From positions 1 through 64,000 of the forward strand of contig JAFEII010000030.1 in assembly GCA_017495165.1 (NCBI GenBank): a stretch of DNA of 64,000 nucleotides. The letters are read 5' to 3'. The DNA is from Hydromonas sp. GTDB taxonomy: Bacteria > Pseudomonadota > Gammaproteobacteria > Burkholderiales > Burkholderiaceae. Below the pieces are notes generated by a model. The model was not told where the DNA came from, did no database searches, and saw only the letters and a list, made by a program, of their open reading frames with translations. Every line of letters starts with the position of its first letter. Position 1 is the first letter of the stretch. Below, piece after piece: positions 1 through 8,103 of the stretch. A program made the position numbers and the translations under genes.

Positions 1-90
1 AAAAATGCGGCGGTTTGTTCGTCGTAAAACTGTCAACTTATTTTAGGACGGGACAAAGTAAATAAAAAATTACAAAGAAGAATCTTTGCC

Positions 91-375
91 ATGCACCTTG
101 TATCAGGAGTCAAAATAGTGTGGCCAATTCTTTCGGTCTTGGTTGTCTTGATCATGGGGCTGGGTTTGTTGATTGGCTTTTTAGAGGGATGGCTCATGCA
201 TGAGTCGATTTACTTTTCTTTGATAACGGGATTAACAGTCGGTTATGGGGATTTCGCACCGCATTATCCAATTAGTCGATTTCTTTCTGTGATTATTGGC
301 TTATGTGGAATGCTATTTACTGCACTGATTTCCGCAATAGCAGTTAAGGCGTTAACAAAAACACTGGACATCTAG
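91..375 (+). CDS. small two-TM potassium channel protein
   Basis: This 94-residue protein has a two-helix pore architecture. TM1 spans about residues 9-31, followed by a short pore helix and the K+ selectivity filter TVGYGD at residues 49-54; TM2 spans about 62-84. The filter is diagnostic of K+ channels, which work as tetramers in the inner membrane. No RCK/TrkA-N regulatory domain follows: the protein stops about 10 residues after TM2, so it is close to a bare pore module. It is convergent with the cobalamin adenosyltransferase gene across a shared terminator. The ATG is preceded by a purine-rich AAGAAGAAT stretch. The channel identity is firm; gating and physiological role are unknown. Confidence 0.85.
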   Translation: MHLVSGVKIVWPILSVLVVLIMGLGLLIGFLEGWLMHESIYFSLITGLTVGYGDFAPHYPISRFLSVIIGLCGMLFTALISAIAVKALTKTLDI

Positions 376-423
376 CTACAATCCTATTCTGTCGCCCAAA
401 AATGATGGCAGTTTCCAATAACG

Positions 424-466
424 CCCAACAAAAAACGCTGATTCAATATCAGCGTTTTTTGTTGGG
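424..466. terminator. bidirectional intrinsic terminator
   Basis: Perfect inverted repeat with 19-nt arms (424-442 and 448-466) around a 5-nt loop. A-rich and T-rich flanks lie inside the arms, so it can terminate from both sides. It separates the convergent channel gene and adenosyltransferase gene. Confidence 0.9.
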
Positions 467-488
467 TCCATTGTAAATGAAGCCAAGC

Positions 489-1058
489 TTAATCGACTTG
501 CGTGCCGCGCCAATAGGTTTCTGCTTTTTGCGCATTCATGTTTAAAACGCGTGCCATGATAAAGAACACGTCTGAGCTGCGGTTGAGTAGTTGGATGATG
601 CCGTCGTTGAGCGCTTCGCTTGCATTTAAGGCGACTAATTGGCGCTCGGCGCGGCGGGCGACTGTGCGGCAGACGTGCGCTTGTGCTGCGGCCAATGTGC
701 CGCTCGGTAAAATAAATTCGGTGAGCGGTGGCAAGCTGGCGTTGTGTTCCAGCGCCCATTTTTCGAGCAATGGCAGGGCGGATTTGGCTAAAAAAGTCAT
801 GCCGGGAACCGCTAGTTCTGAGCCTACTTCAAATAAGTGATGTTGTAATGTCACTAGAAAAGCGTCGATTTTTAGGTCAGATTCAGATGTGGGCACGTTG
901 AGTTGGGCGCGCAGCAGGCCGATGTGGGCGTTTAATTCGTCTACGTCGCCCATTGCTTGAAAGCGCGCTGAGGATTTGAGGTGGCGTGTGCCGTCTGCGA
1001 GGGCGGTGGTGCCGTCGTCACCCGTGCGTGTGACGATTTGGTCTAAGCGATTGGTCAT
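489..1058 (-). CDS. pduO: PduO-type cob(I)alamin adenosyltransferase
   Basis: Transfers the adenosyl group of ATP to cob(I)alamin to make coenzyme B12. The 189-residue protein has the PduO-family ATP-binding N-terminus TRTGDDGTTALADG (residues 10-23). It also has the helical-bundle signature around RRAERQLVAL and the C-terminal NRSSDVFFIMARVLN. Length is normal for the family. It starts only 2 nt after the stop of the upstream small secreted protein gene, so the two are probably translationally coupled. Its users (for example methylmalonyl-CoA mutase) are not in the window, and no cobalamin riboswitch is visible upstream. Family call firm; the symbol follows the PduO subtype (also called cobO or MMAB-like). 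Confidence 0.92.
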   Translation of the reverse strand: MTNRLDQIVTRTGDDGTTALADGTRHLKSSARFQAMGDVDELNAHIGLLRAQLNVPTSESDLKIDAFLVTLQHHLFEVGSELAVPGMTFLAKSALPLLEKWALEHNASLPPLTEFILPSGTLAAAQAHVCRTVARRAERQLVALNASEALNDGIIQLLNRSSDVFFIMARVLNMNAQKAETYWRGTQVD

Positions 1059-1060
1059 GA

Positions 1061-1354
1061 TTAGTTGTGCTTGCTTGAGTAGCCGATGTCGACTTGACCG
1101 TACACTTGAATGCTTGATTTGCTGGTGTTGTTCCAGCGCTGGTTCATGGATTCGATTGCACGGGCGGTGTTGTTAAGTGGTACTTCGCCTTTGATGCCAA
1201 TTTTGCTGCCGTCTTTTTCGACGCTTTGGTCAAAAACGAGGGAGGTTTGGCCTGCGCTGGTGAATAGGCCGATGGCTGATTCGCTGGTGTCTTTTGCGAG
1301 AGCGGCGGTGCTTATAAACAGGCTGAGGCAGGTAATGGTGATGATTTTTTTCAT
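1061..1354 (-). CDS. small secreted protein of unknown function
   Basis: A 97-residue protein with a clear Sec signal peptide (MKKIITITCLSLFISTAALA, cleavage expected after ALA near residue 20). The mature part is about 77 residues, hydrophilic, with no motif I recognise. The ATG has a good ribosome binding site (AGGAAT, about 5 nt upstream). The stop codon is 2 nt before the adenosyltransferase start, implying one transcript, but nothing in the protein suggests a cobalamin role. I cannot assign a function. Confidence 0.7.
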   Translation of the reverse strand: MKKIITITCLSLFISTAALAKDTSESAIGLFTSAGQTSLVFDQSVEKDGSKIGIKGEVPLNNTARAIESMNQRWNNTSKSSIQVYGQVDIGYSSKHN

Positions 1355-1411
1355 GGTGATTCCTATCTTTGTTTGAGTTGAGCGTATTTATAGCGCTGGT
1401 TTCTCAACAAA

Positions 1412-1443
1412 ATTAAAGTGGCGGTTTTGGCCGCCACTTTAAT
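1412..1443 (-). terminator. intrinsic terminator after the amidotransferase gene
   Basis: Inverted repeat with 13-nt arms (1412-1424 and 1431-1443) and a 6-nt loop. On the minus strand it is followed by a T-rich run (TTTAATTTTG). It lies just after the stop of the amidotransferase-like gene and before the next minus-strand unit. Confidence 0.8.
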
Positions 1444-1498
1444 GTCATTTTGGCCATCATTGTAACGCATCAAGCAGCGCTTGGGTTGACGGCTTGAG

Positions 1499-2212
1499 TT
1501 AACGCGGCACTTTGGTGAGCCAGCGTGTGTAGAGCTGGCGTGCAACGGCTTGGGCGTTTTCGGTGTACACCCAGTTGTCGGAGCGGATTTTGTCGTCTGG
1601 GTGAATGTTCATGCCGTTGGCTTGTGAAATGTCATCGCGCACGTTGTCTAGCCAGTGGTTGATTTTTTCGGGTAGGGCGTCAATGTGAAATTGAACGGCC
1701 AAATGCATGTCGTCCAGCACGAATGCTTGGTTTAAGCAGTACAAATTGCCAGCCAAAATTTGCGCATCAGGCGGGGGCAAAAAGGTTTCGTTGTGCCATT
1801 GAAATAAGGTGACGGTGTTTAAGCCGCCAAACCACTCATAGGCTGCCGATGTGTGTAATGGGTTGATGGCGTGCCAGCCGATTTCGTGTTGGGGCGCAGG
1901 AATGACCAGCCCGCCAAAGGTTTTTGCCATGAGCTGGCCACCCAAGCCGTGGCCGATGATGGGAATGCGGTGCGCACGGGCTTCGATGAGTAGTGCGGCG
2001 GCTTGGTCAAAGTGCGGGTAGTGCGCGGTGTCGTTGACGCTCATGCCCCCGCCCATGATGGCAAAACCGCTGTAATCCAAAATACTGGGCGGCAAGGTGT
2101 CGCCAGTGGCGACGTTGACGAGCTCAAACGGGATTGCCCAGTTGGTTAGGCAGTCACTAAAATAACCGGGCCAATCGTAGGCGGCATTTTGCAAAATTAA
2201 AATAGGTTTCAT
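1499..2212 (-). CDS. class I glutamine amidotransferase-like protein lacking the catalytic Cys
   Basis: A 237-residue protein related to stand-alone GMP-synthase-like class I glutamine amidotransferases. The oxyanion-loop motif (FAIMGGGMSVND, about 50-61) and the nucleophile-elbow context are present. However, the elbow reads PIIGHGLGGQ with Gly89 (codon 1946-1948, GGC) where family members have Cys (GHCLGGQ). The His of the catalytic triad is retained (FHID, His176) but the usual Glu is Asp178. The reading frame is otherwise intact with a good ribosome binding site (AAAGGT). The enzyme is therefore probably inactive as a glutaminase, or has a different role. It sits alone between a terminator and the convergently arranged aminotransferase region. 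Confidence 0.8.
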   Translation of the reverse strand: MKPILILQNAAYDWPGYFSDCLTNWAIPFELVNVATGDTLPPSILDYSGFAIMGGGMSVNDTAHYPHFDQAAALLIEARAHRIPIIGHGLGGQLMAKTFGGLVIPAPQHEIGWHAINPLHTSAAYEWFGGLNTVTLFQWHNETFLPPPDAQILAGNLYCLNQAFVLDDMHLAVQFHIDALPEKINHWLDNVRDDISQANGMNIHPDDKIRSDNWVYTENAQAVARQLYTRWLTKVPR

Positions 2213-2292
2213 TGTTGACCTTTCTTGTGGATGCGGTTTGTTATTGTAGCGCCATCTAGTAACAATTTATAGGGTTGGCGCGATACGAAGAC

Positions 2293-3702
2293 TTAGGTTT
2301 GCACCATTTTAATGCAATAATTTTGGTTTTGTGCATCGGTTAGTTCAATTAAACACTGCTCAAATGCGGCTAAAAATCGCGCAATATCCGCATCGGTTGT
2401 GTCAGGACACACCAGCGTCATGTTGTGAAATGGCGTAATCATCACGCCGCGATTGAGTAGGTACAAATGAACCGCCTGCTCTAATGCGCCGTCCATGGCT
2501 GCTTGGGCTTCGCGGCCATTGGTGGGCGAATGAAGGCAAAACTGAAACTCGCTGCGTGCCCCCAGTTGGGTCACGTTCCACGGTAAATTGTATTGTGCAA
2601 TCAGCGCACGCAGGCCTTGGGAAAGTTTGGATTGCTGGGCAATGATTAAATCAAACGCTGGCGCCGTGGCCACCTGTTTTAAGTTGACCGCCAATAACGC
2701 CATCGTAATCATATTGCCCGACAGGGTTGTGCCAATGCCCGAGTGCCCAGCAGGTGCGGCCTCCTTGGCGGTGCGCATGCGCTGCGCCACAGATGCGCTC
2801 ATGCCGTATACCGCACACGGCAAACCGCCCGCAATTGCTTTGCCCGCCACCAACATGTCGGGTAAAAAGTCGCACAGCCCCGTGTAGCCCGCGTAGCCCG
2901 CGCTAATGGTGTGGGTTTCATCAAATATCAGCAATGTATCGGTTTGGGTGCAGGCCTCGCGCAATTGCGCCAAAAAGCCATCTGCGGGCAATACCATGCC
3001 GCAATTGGTGAGCGCGGGTTCGGTCAACACGCAGGCAAATTCGCGGCTGACCAGTTTGGCGCGCACCGCTTCAATGTCGTTAAATTCAACCACATCCGTA
3101 AACTGGGTTAAGTCGTACACTTGGCCAAGCAAGCTGGCGCGTGTGCTGGGCGGCGCATCGGGATTGGCTGGGTCTAAGTCGACAAATACGTCATCAATCG
3201 TGCCGTGGTAACAGCCATCAAACACCAATATTTTTTTGCGCTGCGTAATGGCGCGTGCCCAACGCACCACAAAGCGATTGGCGTCGGTGGCGGTGGTGGC
3301 CAGTTGCCAAAAGGGCAGGCCAAACCGCTCGGTGAGCGCTTGACCCGCAATGGCGGCATCGGCGGTGGGCAGCATGGTGGTGTAGCCTTTGCTTGCCTGT
3401 GCGGTTAATGCGTGTGCCACGGCTGGCGGGCTGTGGCCAAACATCGCGCCCGTGTCGCCCAAGCAAAAATCTGAGTATTCATGCCCGTCCACGCAGGTAA
3501 AACGCGCGCCTTGCGCGTGCGAGACAAACAACGGCACGGGCGTGCCCCAATCGGCCATCCAGTGCAGCGGCACGCCAAACAAATAGCTTTGATTGGTTTG
3601 CGCCGCCAGCGCCGCTGAACGTGGGTGCGCCGCCAAAAACGCATCGGCTTCGCGCTTGGCCATGTTGGCAATGGTGTTGCGGGCAATAGTTGCGTAACTC
3701 AT
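2293..3702 (-). CDS. class III PLP-dependent aminotransferase (GSA-aminomutase-like)
   Basis: A 469-residue fold-type I PLP enzyme of class III, closest in appearance to glutamate-1-semialdehyde-aminomutase-like transaminases. The PLP-binding Lys is K288 in VAGKAIAGGLP; the cofactor-contacting Asp is D261 in FDETHT; the HGT motif lies near residue 166. It is not hemL, because the family signatures around the lysine differ and the protein is about 40 residues longer. The gene is divergent from speB-puuB with 167 nt between starts, so it probably acts on an amino product of agmatine/putrescine breakdown. That substrate is inferred from context only. The ATG has an AGGA ribosome binding site. 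Confidence 0.82.
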   Translation of the reverse strand: MSYATIARNTIANMAKREADAFLAAHPRSAALAAQTNQSYLFGVPLHWMADWGTPVPLFVSHAQGARFTCVDGHEYSDFCLGDTGAMFGHSPPAVAHALTAQASKGYTTMLPTADAAIAGQALTERFGLPFWQLATTATDANRFVVRWARAITQRKKILVFDGCYHGTIDDVFVDLDPANPDAPPSTRASLLGQVYDLTQFTDVVEFNDIEAVRAKLVSREFACVLTEPALTNCGMVLPADGFLAQLREACTQTDTLLIFDETHTISAGYAGYTGLCDFLPDMLVAGKAIAGGLPCAVYGMSASVAQRMRTAKEAAPAGHSGIGTTLSGNMITMALLAVNLKQVATAPAFDLIIAQQSKLSQGLRALIAQYNLPWNVTQLGARSEFQFCLHSPTNGREAQAAMDGALEQAVHLYLLNRGVMITPFHNMTLVCPDTTDADIARFLAAFEQCLIELTDAQNQNYCIKMVQT

Positions 3703-3869
3703 AAACAGATCCTAAAAATGAATGTGTTGGTATTGTGCAGGAGAAGATGGGACAATTGACCCTCCAATTTTTTGTGTACGCTCCATCCACTTAGGCGTCT
3801 GTATTCTTGGAGTCAAACAACCAGCCAGTCATCGATTACAATGCCAAAAAATATCCAAAAGGAGCTCAG

Positions 3870-4799
3870 ATGCCATACGCCTATCACAGCAACAACACCT
3901 TCCTCGCCGTGCCGCATGGCGCCACACATCAGCCGTTTGCGATAGCAGGCATTCCGTATGACGGCGCGGTCACGCATCGGCCCGGTGCGCGCTTTGGCCC
4001 ATCGGCGATTCGCACCGCCAGCCAAATGTTGTGTGACGGCACGCATCCGTATTTTGATGTCTCGCCCTTTGAATATTTGTGCGACTTGGGCGATCTGTAT
4101 TTGCCCAACACCAGCATTGAAGGCATGCGCGCAGCATTGGCACAAAAAGCCCCCGCCATGATTGCGCAGCACCACATGTGCTGGCTGGGCGGCGATCATT
4201 CGATTACGCTGGGCTTGCTGCGCGCTTATGCCGCGCATTATCAAAAGCCGCTCGCTGTGCTGCATTTTGATGCGCATTGCGACACGTGGGACAGCCATTT
4301 TGACGAACCATCTGGCCACGGGACTTGGGTGTACGAGGCGATTAACGAGGGCTTGGTTGACCCAGAATGCTTTGTACAAATTGGAATTCGCTCCGCTGGC
4401 GTGCGCGCTGCGCGTGACTATGTCAAAGACCAAGGCGGCGTGATTGTCACCGCCCGTGACTTGCGCGGCCTAGAAACGCTGGGCGAACTTGATGCGGTAT
4501 TAAAAACCATACATCAGCGCATGAATGCCAAAGGTTTGCCCGCGTACCTCACGGTGGATATTGATAATTTAGACCCCGCATTTGCACCAGGAACTGGCAC
4601 GCCTGAGCCTGCGGGTTTGACCACGAACCAATTGTTTACATTTTTGGAACAAACCGCAGGCATCAACTGGGTTGGCATGGATTGCGTTGAAGTCGCGCCC
4701 GCGTATGACCATGCAGAGCTCACCAGTAATGCCGCCGCCCAAGTGGTTTGGACATATTTGGCTGGGCAAGTGGCAAAGACAAGCTCATTTAAGGACTAA
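3870..4799 (+). CDS. speB: agmatinase (ureohydrolase family)
   Basis: Hydrolyses agmatine to putrescine and urea with a dinuclear Mn centre. From the ATG at 3870 it is 309 residues, the usual agmatinase length. All metal ligands are visible: GGDHS (His110), DAHCD (Asp134, His136, Asp138) and DIDNLD (Asp230, Asp232), followed by PAFAPGTGTPEPAG. This start is chosen over an upstream in-frame TTG at 3807 because an AAAAGGAG ribosome binding site lies 5 nt before it. puuB follows 2 nt after the stop, so they are co-transcribed. Guanidinobutyrase, a sister activity, cannot be fully excluded, but the FHGxGxW-like segment and the PuuB neighbour favour agmatine. Confidence 0.9.
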   Translation: MPYAYHSNNTFLAVPHGATHQPFAIAGIPYDGAVTHRPGARFGPSAIRTASQMLCDGTHPYFDVSPFEYLCDLGDLYLPNTSIEGMRAALAQKAPAMIAQHHMCWLGGDHSITLGLLRAYAAHYQKPLAVLHFDAHCDTWDSHFDEPSGHGTWVYEAINEGLVDPECFVQIGIRSAGVRAARDYVKDQGGVIVTARDLRGLETLGELDAVLKTIHQRMNAKGLPAYLTVDIDNLDPAFAPGTGTPEPAGLTTNQLFTFLEQTAGINWVGMDCVEVAPAYDHAELTSNAAAQVVWTYLAGQVAKTSSFKD

Positions 4800-4801
4800 C
4801 C

Positions 4802-6091
4802 ATGTACGCCCAAGATGCCAAACTGGCCAGTGATTCTTATTACGCAGCCACCGCCACGCCACTGCCCGAACAGCCATCGCTGCAATCAAACATCCGCGCC
4901 GATGTGTGCGTGGTGGGCGCTGGGTTGGCGGGGTTGTCCGCCGCGCTCGAATTGAGTGACATGGGCTACAAAGTGGTGGTTTTAGAAGGGCGGCGCATCG
5001 CGTGGGGCGCTTCAGGGCGCAACGGCGGCCAAGCGATTGCGGGTTACGCCTGCGAGCAAGCGCCGCTCGAAAAACAACTTGGGCTGGCCGATGCCAAAAA
5101 AGCCTTTAACCTCACGCTCGAAGGCCTAGATTTGATGCGGGCGCGGATTAAAAAGCATCGAATTGCGTGCGACTGGACAGACGGCTACATGACCGTCAGC
5201 GTCAAACCAGAGTCCACGCCCGAGCTGCTCGACTCGGTCGCCTACATGCGCGACACCTACGACTACCCGCATTTACAAGCCATTTCGCCACAAGAATTGC
5301 CGCAATGGCTTGCCTCCAAACGCTATCACGGCGGCGTATTGGATCATAATTCGGCACATTTGCACCCGCTTAAATACGCGCTTGGACTGGCGCAAGCCGC
5401 GCTGGAAGCAGGCGTGACTATTTATGAACACTCAGAAGTGACCGAACTCATGCACGGCGAACCTGCCACAGTCAAAACCGCGCACGGCCAAGTCACCGCC
5501 AGCTTTGTCGTGCTCGCAGGCAACGTGTATTTAGACAAAACCGTCAAAAAGCTCGCAGGCCGCGTCATGCCTGTGGGCACATACATCATTACCACCGAAC
5601 AATTGGACAAAACCACCGCCAACGCGCTCATCAAAAACCGCGTGGCGGTCAGTGATAATAATTTTGTGTTGGATTATTTTAGAGTCACGCCAGACGACCG
5701 AATGCTGTTTGGCGGGCGCGTCAGCTACTCAGGCGCCACGCCGAGCAATTTAAAAACCGCCATGCAACGCACCATGTTGCGCGCATTTCCGCAGCTCTCT
5801 CATGCAAAAATCGAACATTGCTGGGGTGGATTTGTCGACATCACCGCCAACCGCGCCCCCGATTTTAACCGCCTTGCGCCCAATGTTTATTACCTGCAAG
5901 GCTTCTCAGGTCACGGCTTGATTTTAACCAATATTGCTGGCAAACTCGCCGCCCAAGCCATTGCAGGCCAAGCCGAACGGTTCGACATGATGGCAAAAAT
6001 CAAACACCACCCATTCCCTGGCGGGCGCATGTTACGCACCCCCGCACTGGTTTTGGCCATGGCGTATTATCGACTGCGTGATTACTTGTAA
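4802..6091 (+). CDS. puuB: FAD-dependent gamma-glutamylputrescine oxidase-like enzyme
   Basis: A 429-residue DAO-family flavoprotein. The dinucleotide-binding motif VVGAGLAGLSAALE is near residues 38-51, followed by VVLEG and the GASGRNGGQ loop typical of PuuB/OrdL oxidases. The C-terminus (YYLQGFSGHG, then FPGGRMLRTP) matches the same subfamily. In E. coli PuuB oxidises gamma-glutamylputrescine. Here a PuuA ligase is not adjacent, so the true substrate may be putrescine conjugates or another amine. It follows speB by 2 nt, consistent with removal of agmatine-derived putrescine. Confidence 0.85.
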   Translation: MYAQDAKLASDSYYAATATPLPEQPSLQSNIRADVCVVGAGLAGLSAALELSDMGYKVVVLEGRRIAWGASGRNGGQAIAGYACEQAPLEKQLGLADAKKAFNLTLEGLDLMRARIKKHRIACDWTDGYMTVSVKPESTPELLDSVAYMRDTYDYPHLQAISPQELPQWLASKRYHGGVLDHNSAHLHPLKYALGLAQAALEAGVTIYEHSEVTELMHGEPATVKTAHGQVTASFVVLAGNVYLDKTVKKLAGRVMPVGTYIITTEQLDKTTANALIKNRVAVSDNNFVLDYFRVTPDDRMLFGGRVSYSGATPSNLKTAMQRTMLRAFPQLSHAKIEHCWGGFVDITANRAPDFNRLAPNVYYLQGFSGHGLILTNIAGKLAAQAIAGQAERFDMMAKIKHHPFPGGRMLRTPALVLAMAYYRLRDYL

Positions 6092-6204
6092 AGCAAGCGC
6101 CCCCGCGCTCGCCCACAAATAAAGCATCGCATCAAATAAAATTATCTCAAACTCGCAAAAAATCAGTTGACAATACGGCTCAATGCCTCTAAAATTGCAG
6201 TTCT

Positions 6205-6281
<77 letters not shown>

Positions 6282-6315
6282 GTATATTAACCAGCACTAC
6301 CCAAGGTTAGCAAAC

Positions 6316-6350
6316 AAACCCGCATAAACATTAAGTTTAGCGGGTTTTTT
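6316..6350 (+). terminator. terminator downstream of tRNA-Met
   Basis: Stem AAACCCGC/GCGGGTTT (6316-6323 with 6340-6347), continued by an inner 5-bp stem TAAAC/GTTTA, and followed by a run of six Ts. It is placed about 35 nt after the tRNA. Confidence 0.8.
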
Positions 6351-6491
6351 GTATGTATTTGGCAGCGCTGGTAAGTGAGGGTATCAAATCAAATTGTGGG
6401 TGATGGTGTGGGTAACATGAATAAAATTGCTAAAATCGAACCCTGTTACCCACAAGTTCACACAAATACTTTATAAGATTGTGGGATTTAA

Positions 6492-6965
6492 CACGTAATC
6501 AATGCCGCCGCCGAATGCACCCTCTACGGCTTATAAATAGGCTTTGTGTCCGTCAGTGGTCAACTGCACACGATTCGCCAATCTGCCCGCCAAATCATCC
6601 ATAAACAGCTTTGCACTTTCTGCGCCACGAGTACCAGCAAGCCAGCCCGCAATCAGTTTTGTATCAGCGTCAATCGCTGTCCATGTGTAAACGTCACCAA
6701 TGCCGAACACGTCCTTTAACTCTTCAGGTACGTTGCGCTGTTTGGCATAAACGAAACTCCAAATTTCATCGCACTGTACGCGCTTGCAATTTAAGTCGCG
6801 CACGTATTTGTCGTGATACTCAGCACATGCCGCACCAACATCGTAAAGCAACTTCGTCACCGTGTTGATTAAACAGCCTACGATACGCTCCAGCGAACAC
6901 ATTGAGCAGCCCTCAACCAGTAGTTGAATGATTTGTGCACGTTTTTCGATGGGTAGGGTATTCAT
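6492..6965 (-). pseudogene. inactivated IS1-family transposase remnant
   Basis: The start is taken at 6965 (MNTLPIEKRAQI), as in related IS1-type transposases; upstream in-frame codons are not conserved-looking. The N-terminal helix-turn-helix region and the first catalytic Asp block (VQCDEIWSFVYAK) are present, followed by TWTAIDADTKLIAGWL and LTTDGHKAYL. The frame then hits TAA (6531-6533) where the family continues with Glu (GAA to TAA, one base). Reading past that stop gives AVEGAFGGGIDYV, recognisable transposase sequence down to about 6492. There the similarity ends abruptly in unrelated sequence, before the last catalytic residue. It is thus both nonsense-mutated and truncated at the C-terminus. 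Confidence 0.85.
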
Positions 6966-7015
6966 GTTATTCGCCTTTAGCAATAGTTCAGTTTGAATTA
7001 CACAGACTTTCTTCA

Positions 7016-7058
7016 AAATAGCAAGCATAATTTATTTATTGCACTGTGCTTGCTATTT
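7016..7058. promoter_or_regulatory. 12-bp inverted repeat upstream of the P63C gene (putative operator)
   Basis: Perfect inverted repeat AAATAGCAAGCA (7016-7027) and TGCTTGCTATTT (7047-7058), with a 19-nt AT-rich spacer, 38 nt before the P63C start codon. A third copy of the core AGCAAGCA (7089-7096) lies between the ribosome binding site and the ATG. The arrangement suggests a binding site for a dimeric regulator, perhaps autoregulation. It could instead be a leftover end of a mobile element. Confidence 0.45.
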
Positions 7059-7095
7059 AATTATAATTGTAAGCACTTTTAAAAAGGAGCAAGCA

Positions 7096-8103
7096 ATGGA
7101 CGAAAATATAAAATCAAAAGGCGGCAATGCAAGAGCCGCTGCCTTATCAAAAGAGCAAAGAAGTGAAATAGCACGTAAAGGTGCTTTAGCAAAATGGGAT
7201 GCCTCAACGCCTGCTGTATTACTTGGCTCACAGCTAACGCTTGGTGGCGTAACTGTTGACTGTTACGTTACCGAAGATGGAGAAAGGTTGATTGCTGGGC
7301 GCGGTATGCAAGATATTCTCAAGTTGGTTGATGACGCCCCAAGCACTCAAAAGGCTGGGTCAAGAATGACGCGATTATTAAACAACAAACAGATTAAGCC
7401 ATTGATTTATAAGGATAAATCAATGGATCACTTTATGCCCAAAAAGAGACGTTTTAACGGTCGGAATATAAATGGGTATAACGCAGAAATGCTGGTTGAT
7501 ATTTGCGAGGGTGTTTTAGACGCACGTAAACAAGGTGTAATAAAAACTGTGCGTATGGCAATTGTTGCGGAGCAGTGTGAGATTATTTTACGTGGGCTAG
7601 CTAAGACAGGGATTGTTGCGCTTATCGATGAGGCAACTGGTTATCAAAACCTTCGTCCAGCTGACAGCTTGCGCATGTATTTTGACCAAGTATTAAAAAA
7701 AGAATTGTCTGCATGGACTAAAAAATTCCCTGACGAATACTATGAAAATATCTATAAACTAAAAGGCTGGGAATGGCCTGGTATGGGAAAAAATCGATAC
7801 AGTGTTGTTGCAAAATATACTAACAATTTAATGTACGGTCGAATTTTACCAGGCTTGACAGAGGAGCTTGAAGCACGTAATCCAAAAGACGAAAAGGGTC
7901 GAAGAAAAAACAAACATCACCAATGGTTCAATGATGACGCAGGTCAAAAATTGTTTTCTGCGCAGATGTTTACTGTTCTTGCGCTACAACGAGCTTGTTT
8001 AAACCGAACGGGTGATAAGTGGAAGCATTTTCTTGACATGATTGATGAAGTTCTACCAAAGAAAAAAGCACCAATGCCATTATTTCCAAATCATTCGGAT
8101 TAA
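7096..8103 (+). CDS. P63C domain-containing protein
   Basis: A 335-residue protein. The start at 7096 is chosen because AAAGGAG lies 6 nt upstream; an in-frame TTG at 7039 lies inside the inverted repeat. The N-terminal 35 residues carry the motif GGNARAAALSKEQRSEIA, like that of small histone-like or regulator proteins. The middle (about 150-200) has the P63C-domain signature GLAKTGIVALIDEATGYQ, and the C-terminal half is basic. P63C proteins are found on plasmids, prophages and islands, and their biochemical role is not known to me. The gene is richer in A+T than its surroundings and lies between an IS remnant and a tRNA, consistent with horizontal acquisition. It overlaps the convergent gene at the stop codons. 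Confidence 0.8.
   Translation: MDENIKSKGGNARAAALSKEQRSEIARKGALAKWDASTPAVLLGSQLTLGGVTVDCYVTEDGERLIAGRGMQDILKLVDDAPSTQKAGSRMTRLLNNKQIKPLIYKDKSMDHFMPKKRRFNGRNINGYNAEMLVDICEGVLDARKQGVIKTVRMAIVAEQCEIILRGLAKTGIVALIDEATGYQNLRPADSLRMYFDQVLKKELSAWTKKFPDEYYENIYKLKGWEWPGMGKNRYSVVAKYTNNLMYGRILPGLTEELEARNPKDEKGRRKNKHHQWFNDDAGQKLFSAQMFTVLALQRACLNRTGDKWKHFLDMIDEVLPKKKAPMPLFPNHSD

Noticed and set aside
2-46. Short frame at the window start ending in TAG
   Set aside because: Could be the tail of an upstream gene, but 14 codons are too few to identify it.
6406-6453. GTGGGTAACA/TGTTACCCAC inverted repeat and a vague likeness to the tRNA-Met 3' end
   Set aside because: Likeness to an attachment site is too weak (gaps and mismatches); the 19-codon frame inside has no support.
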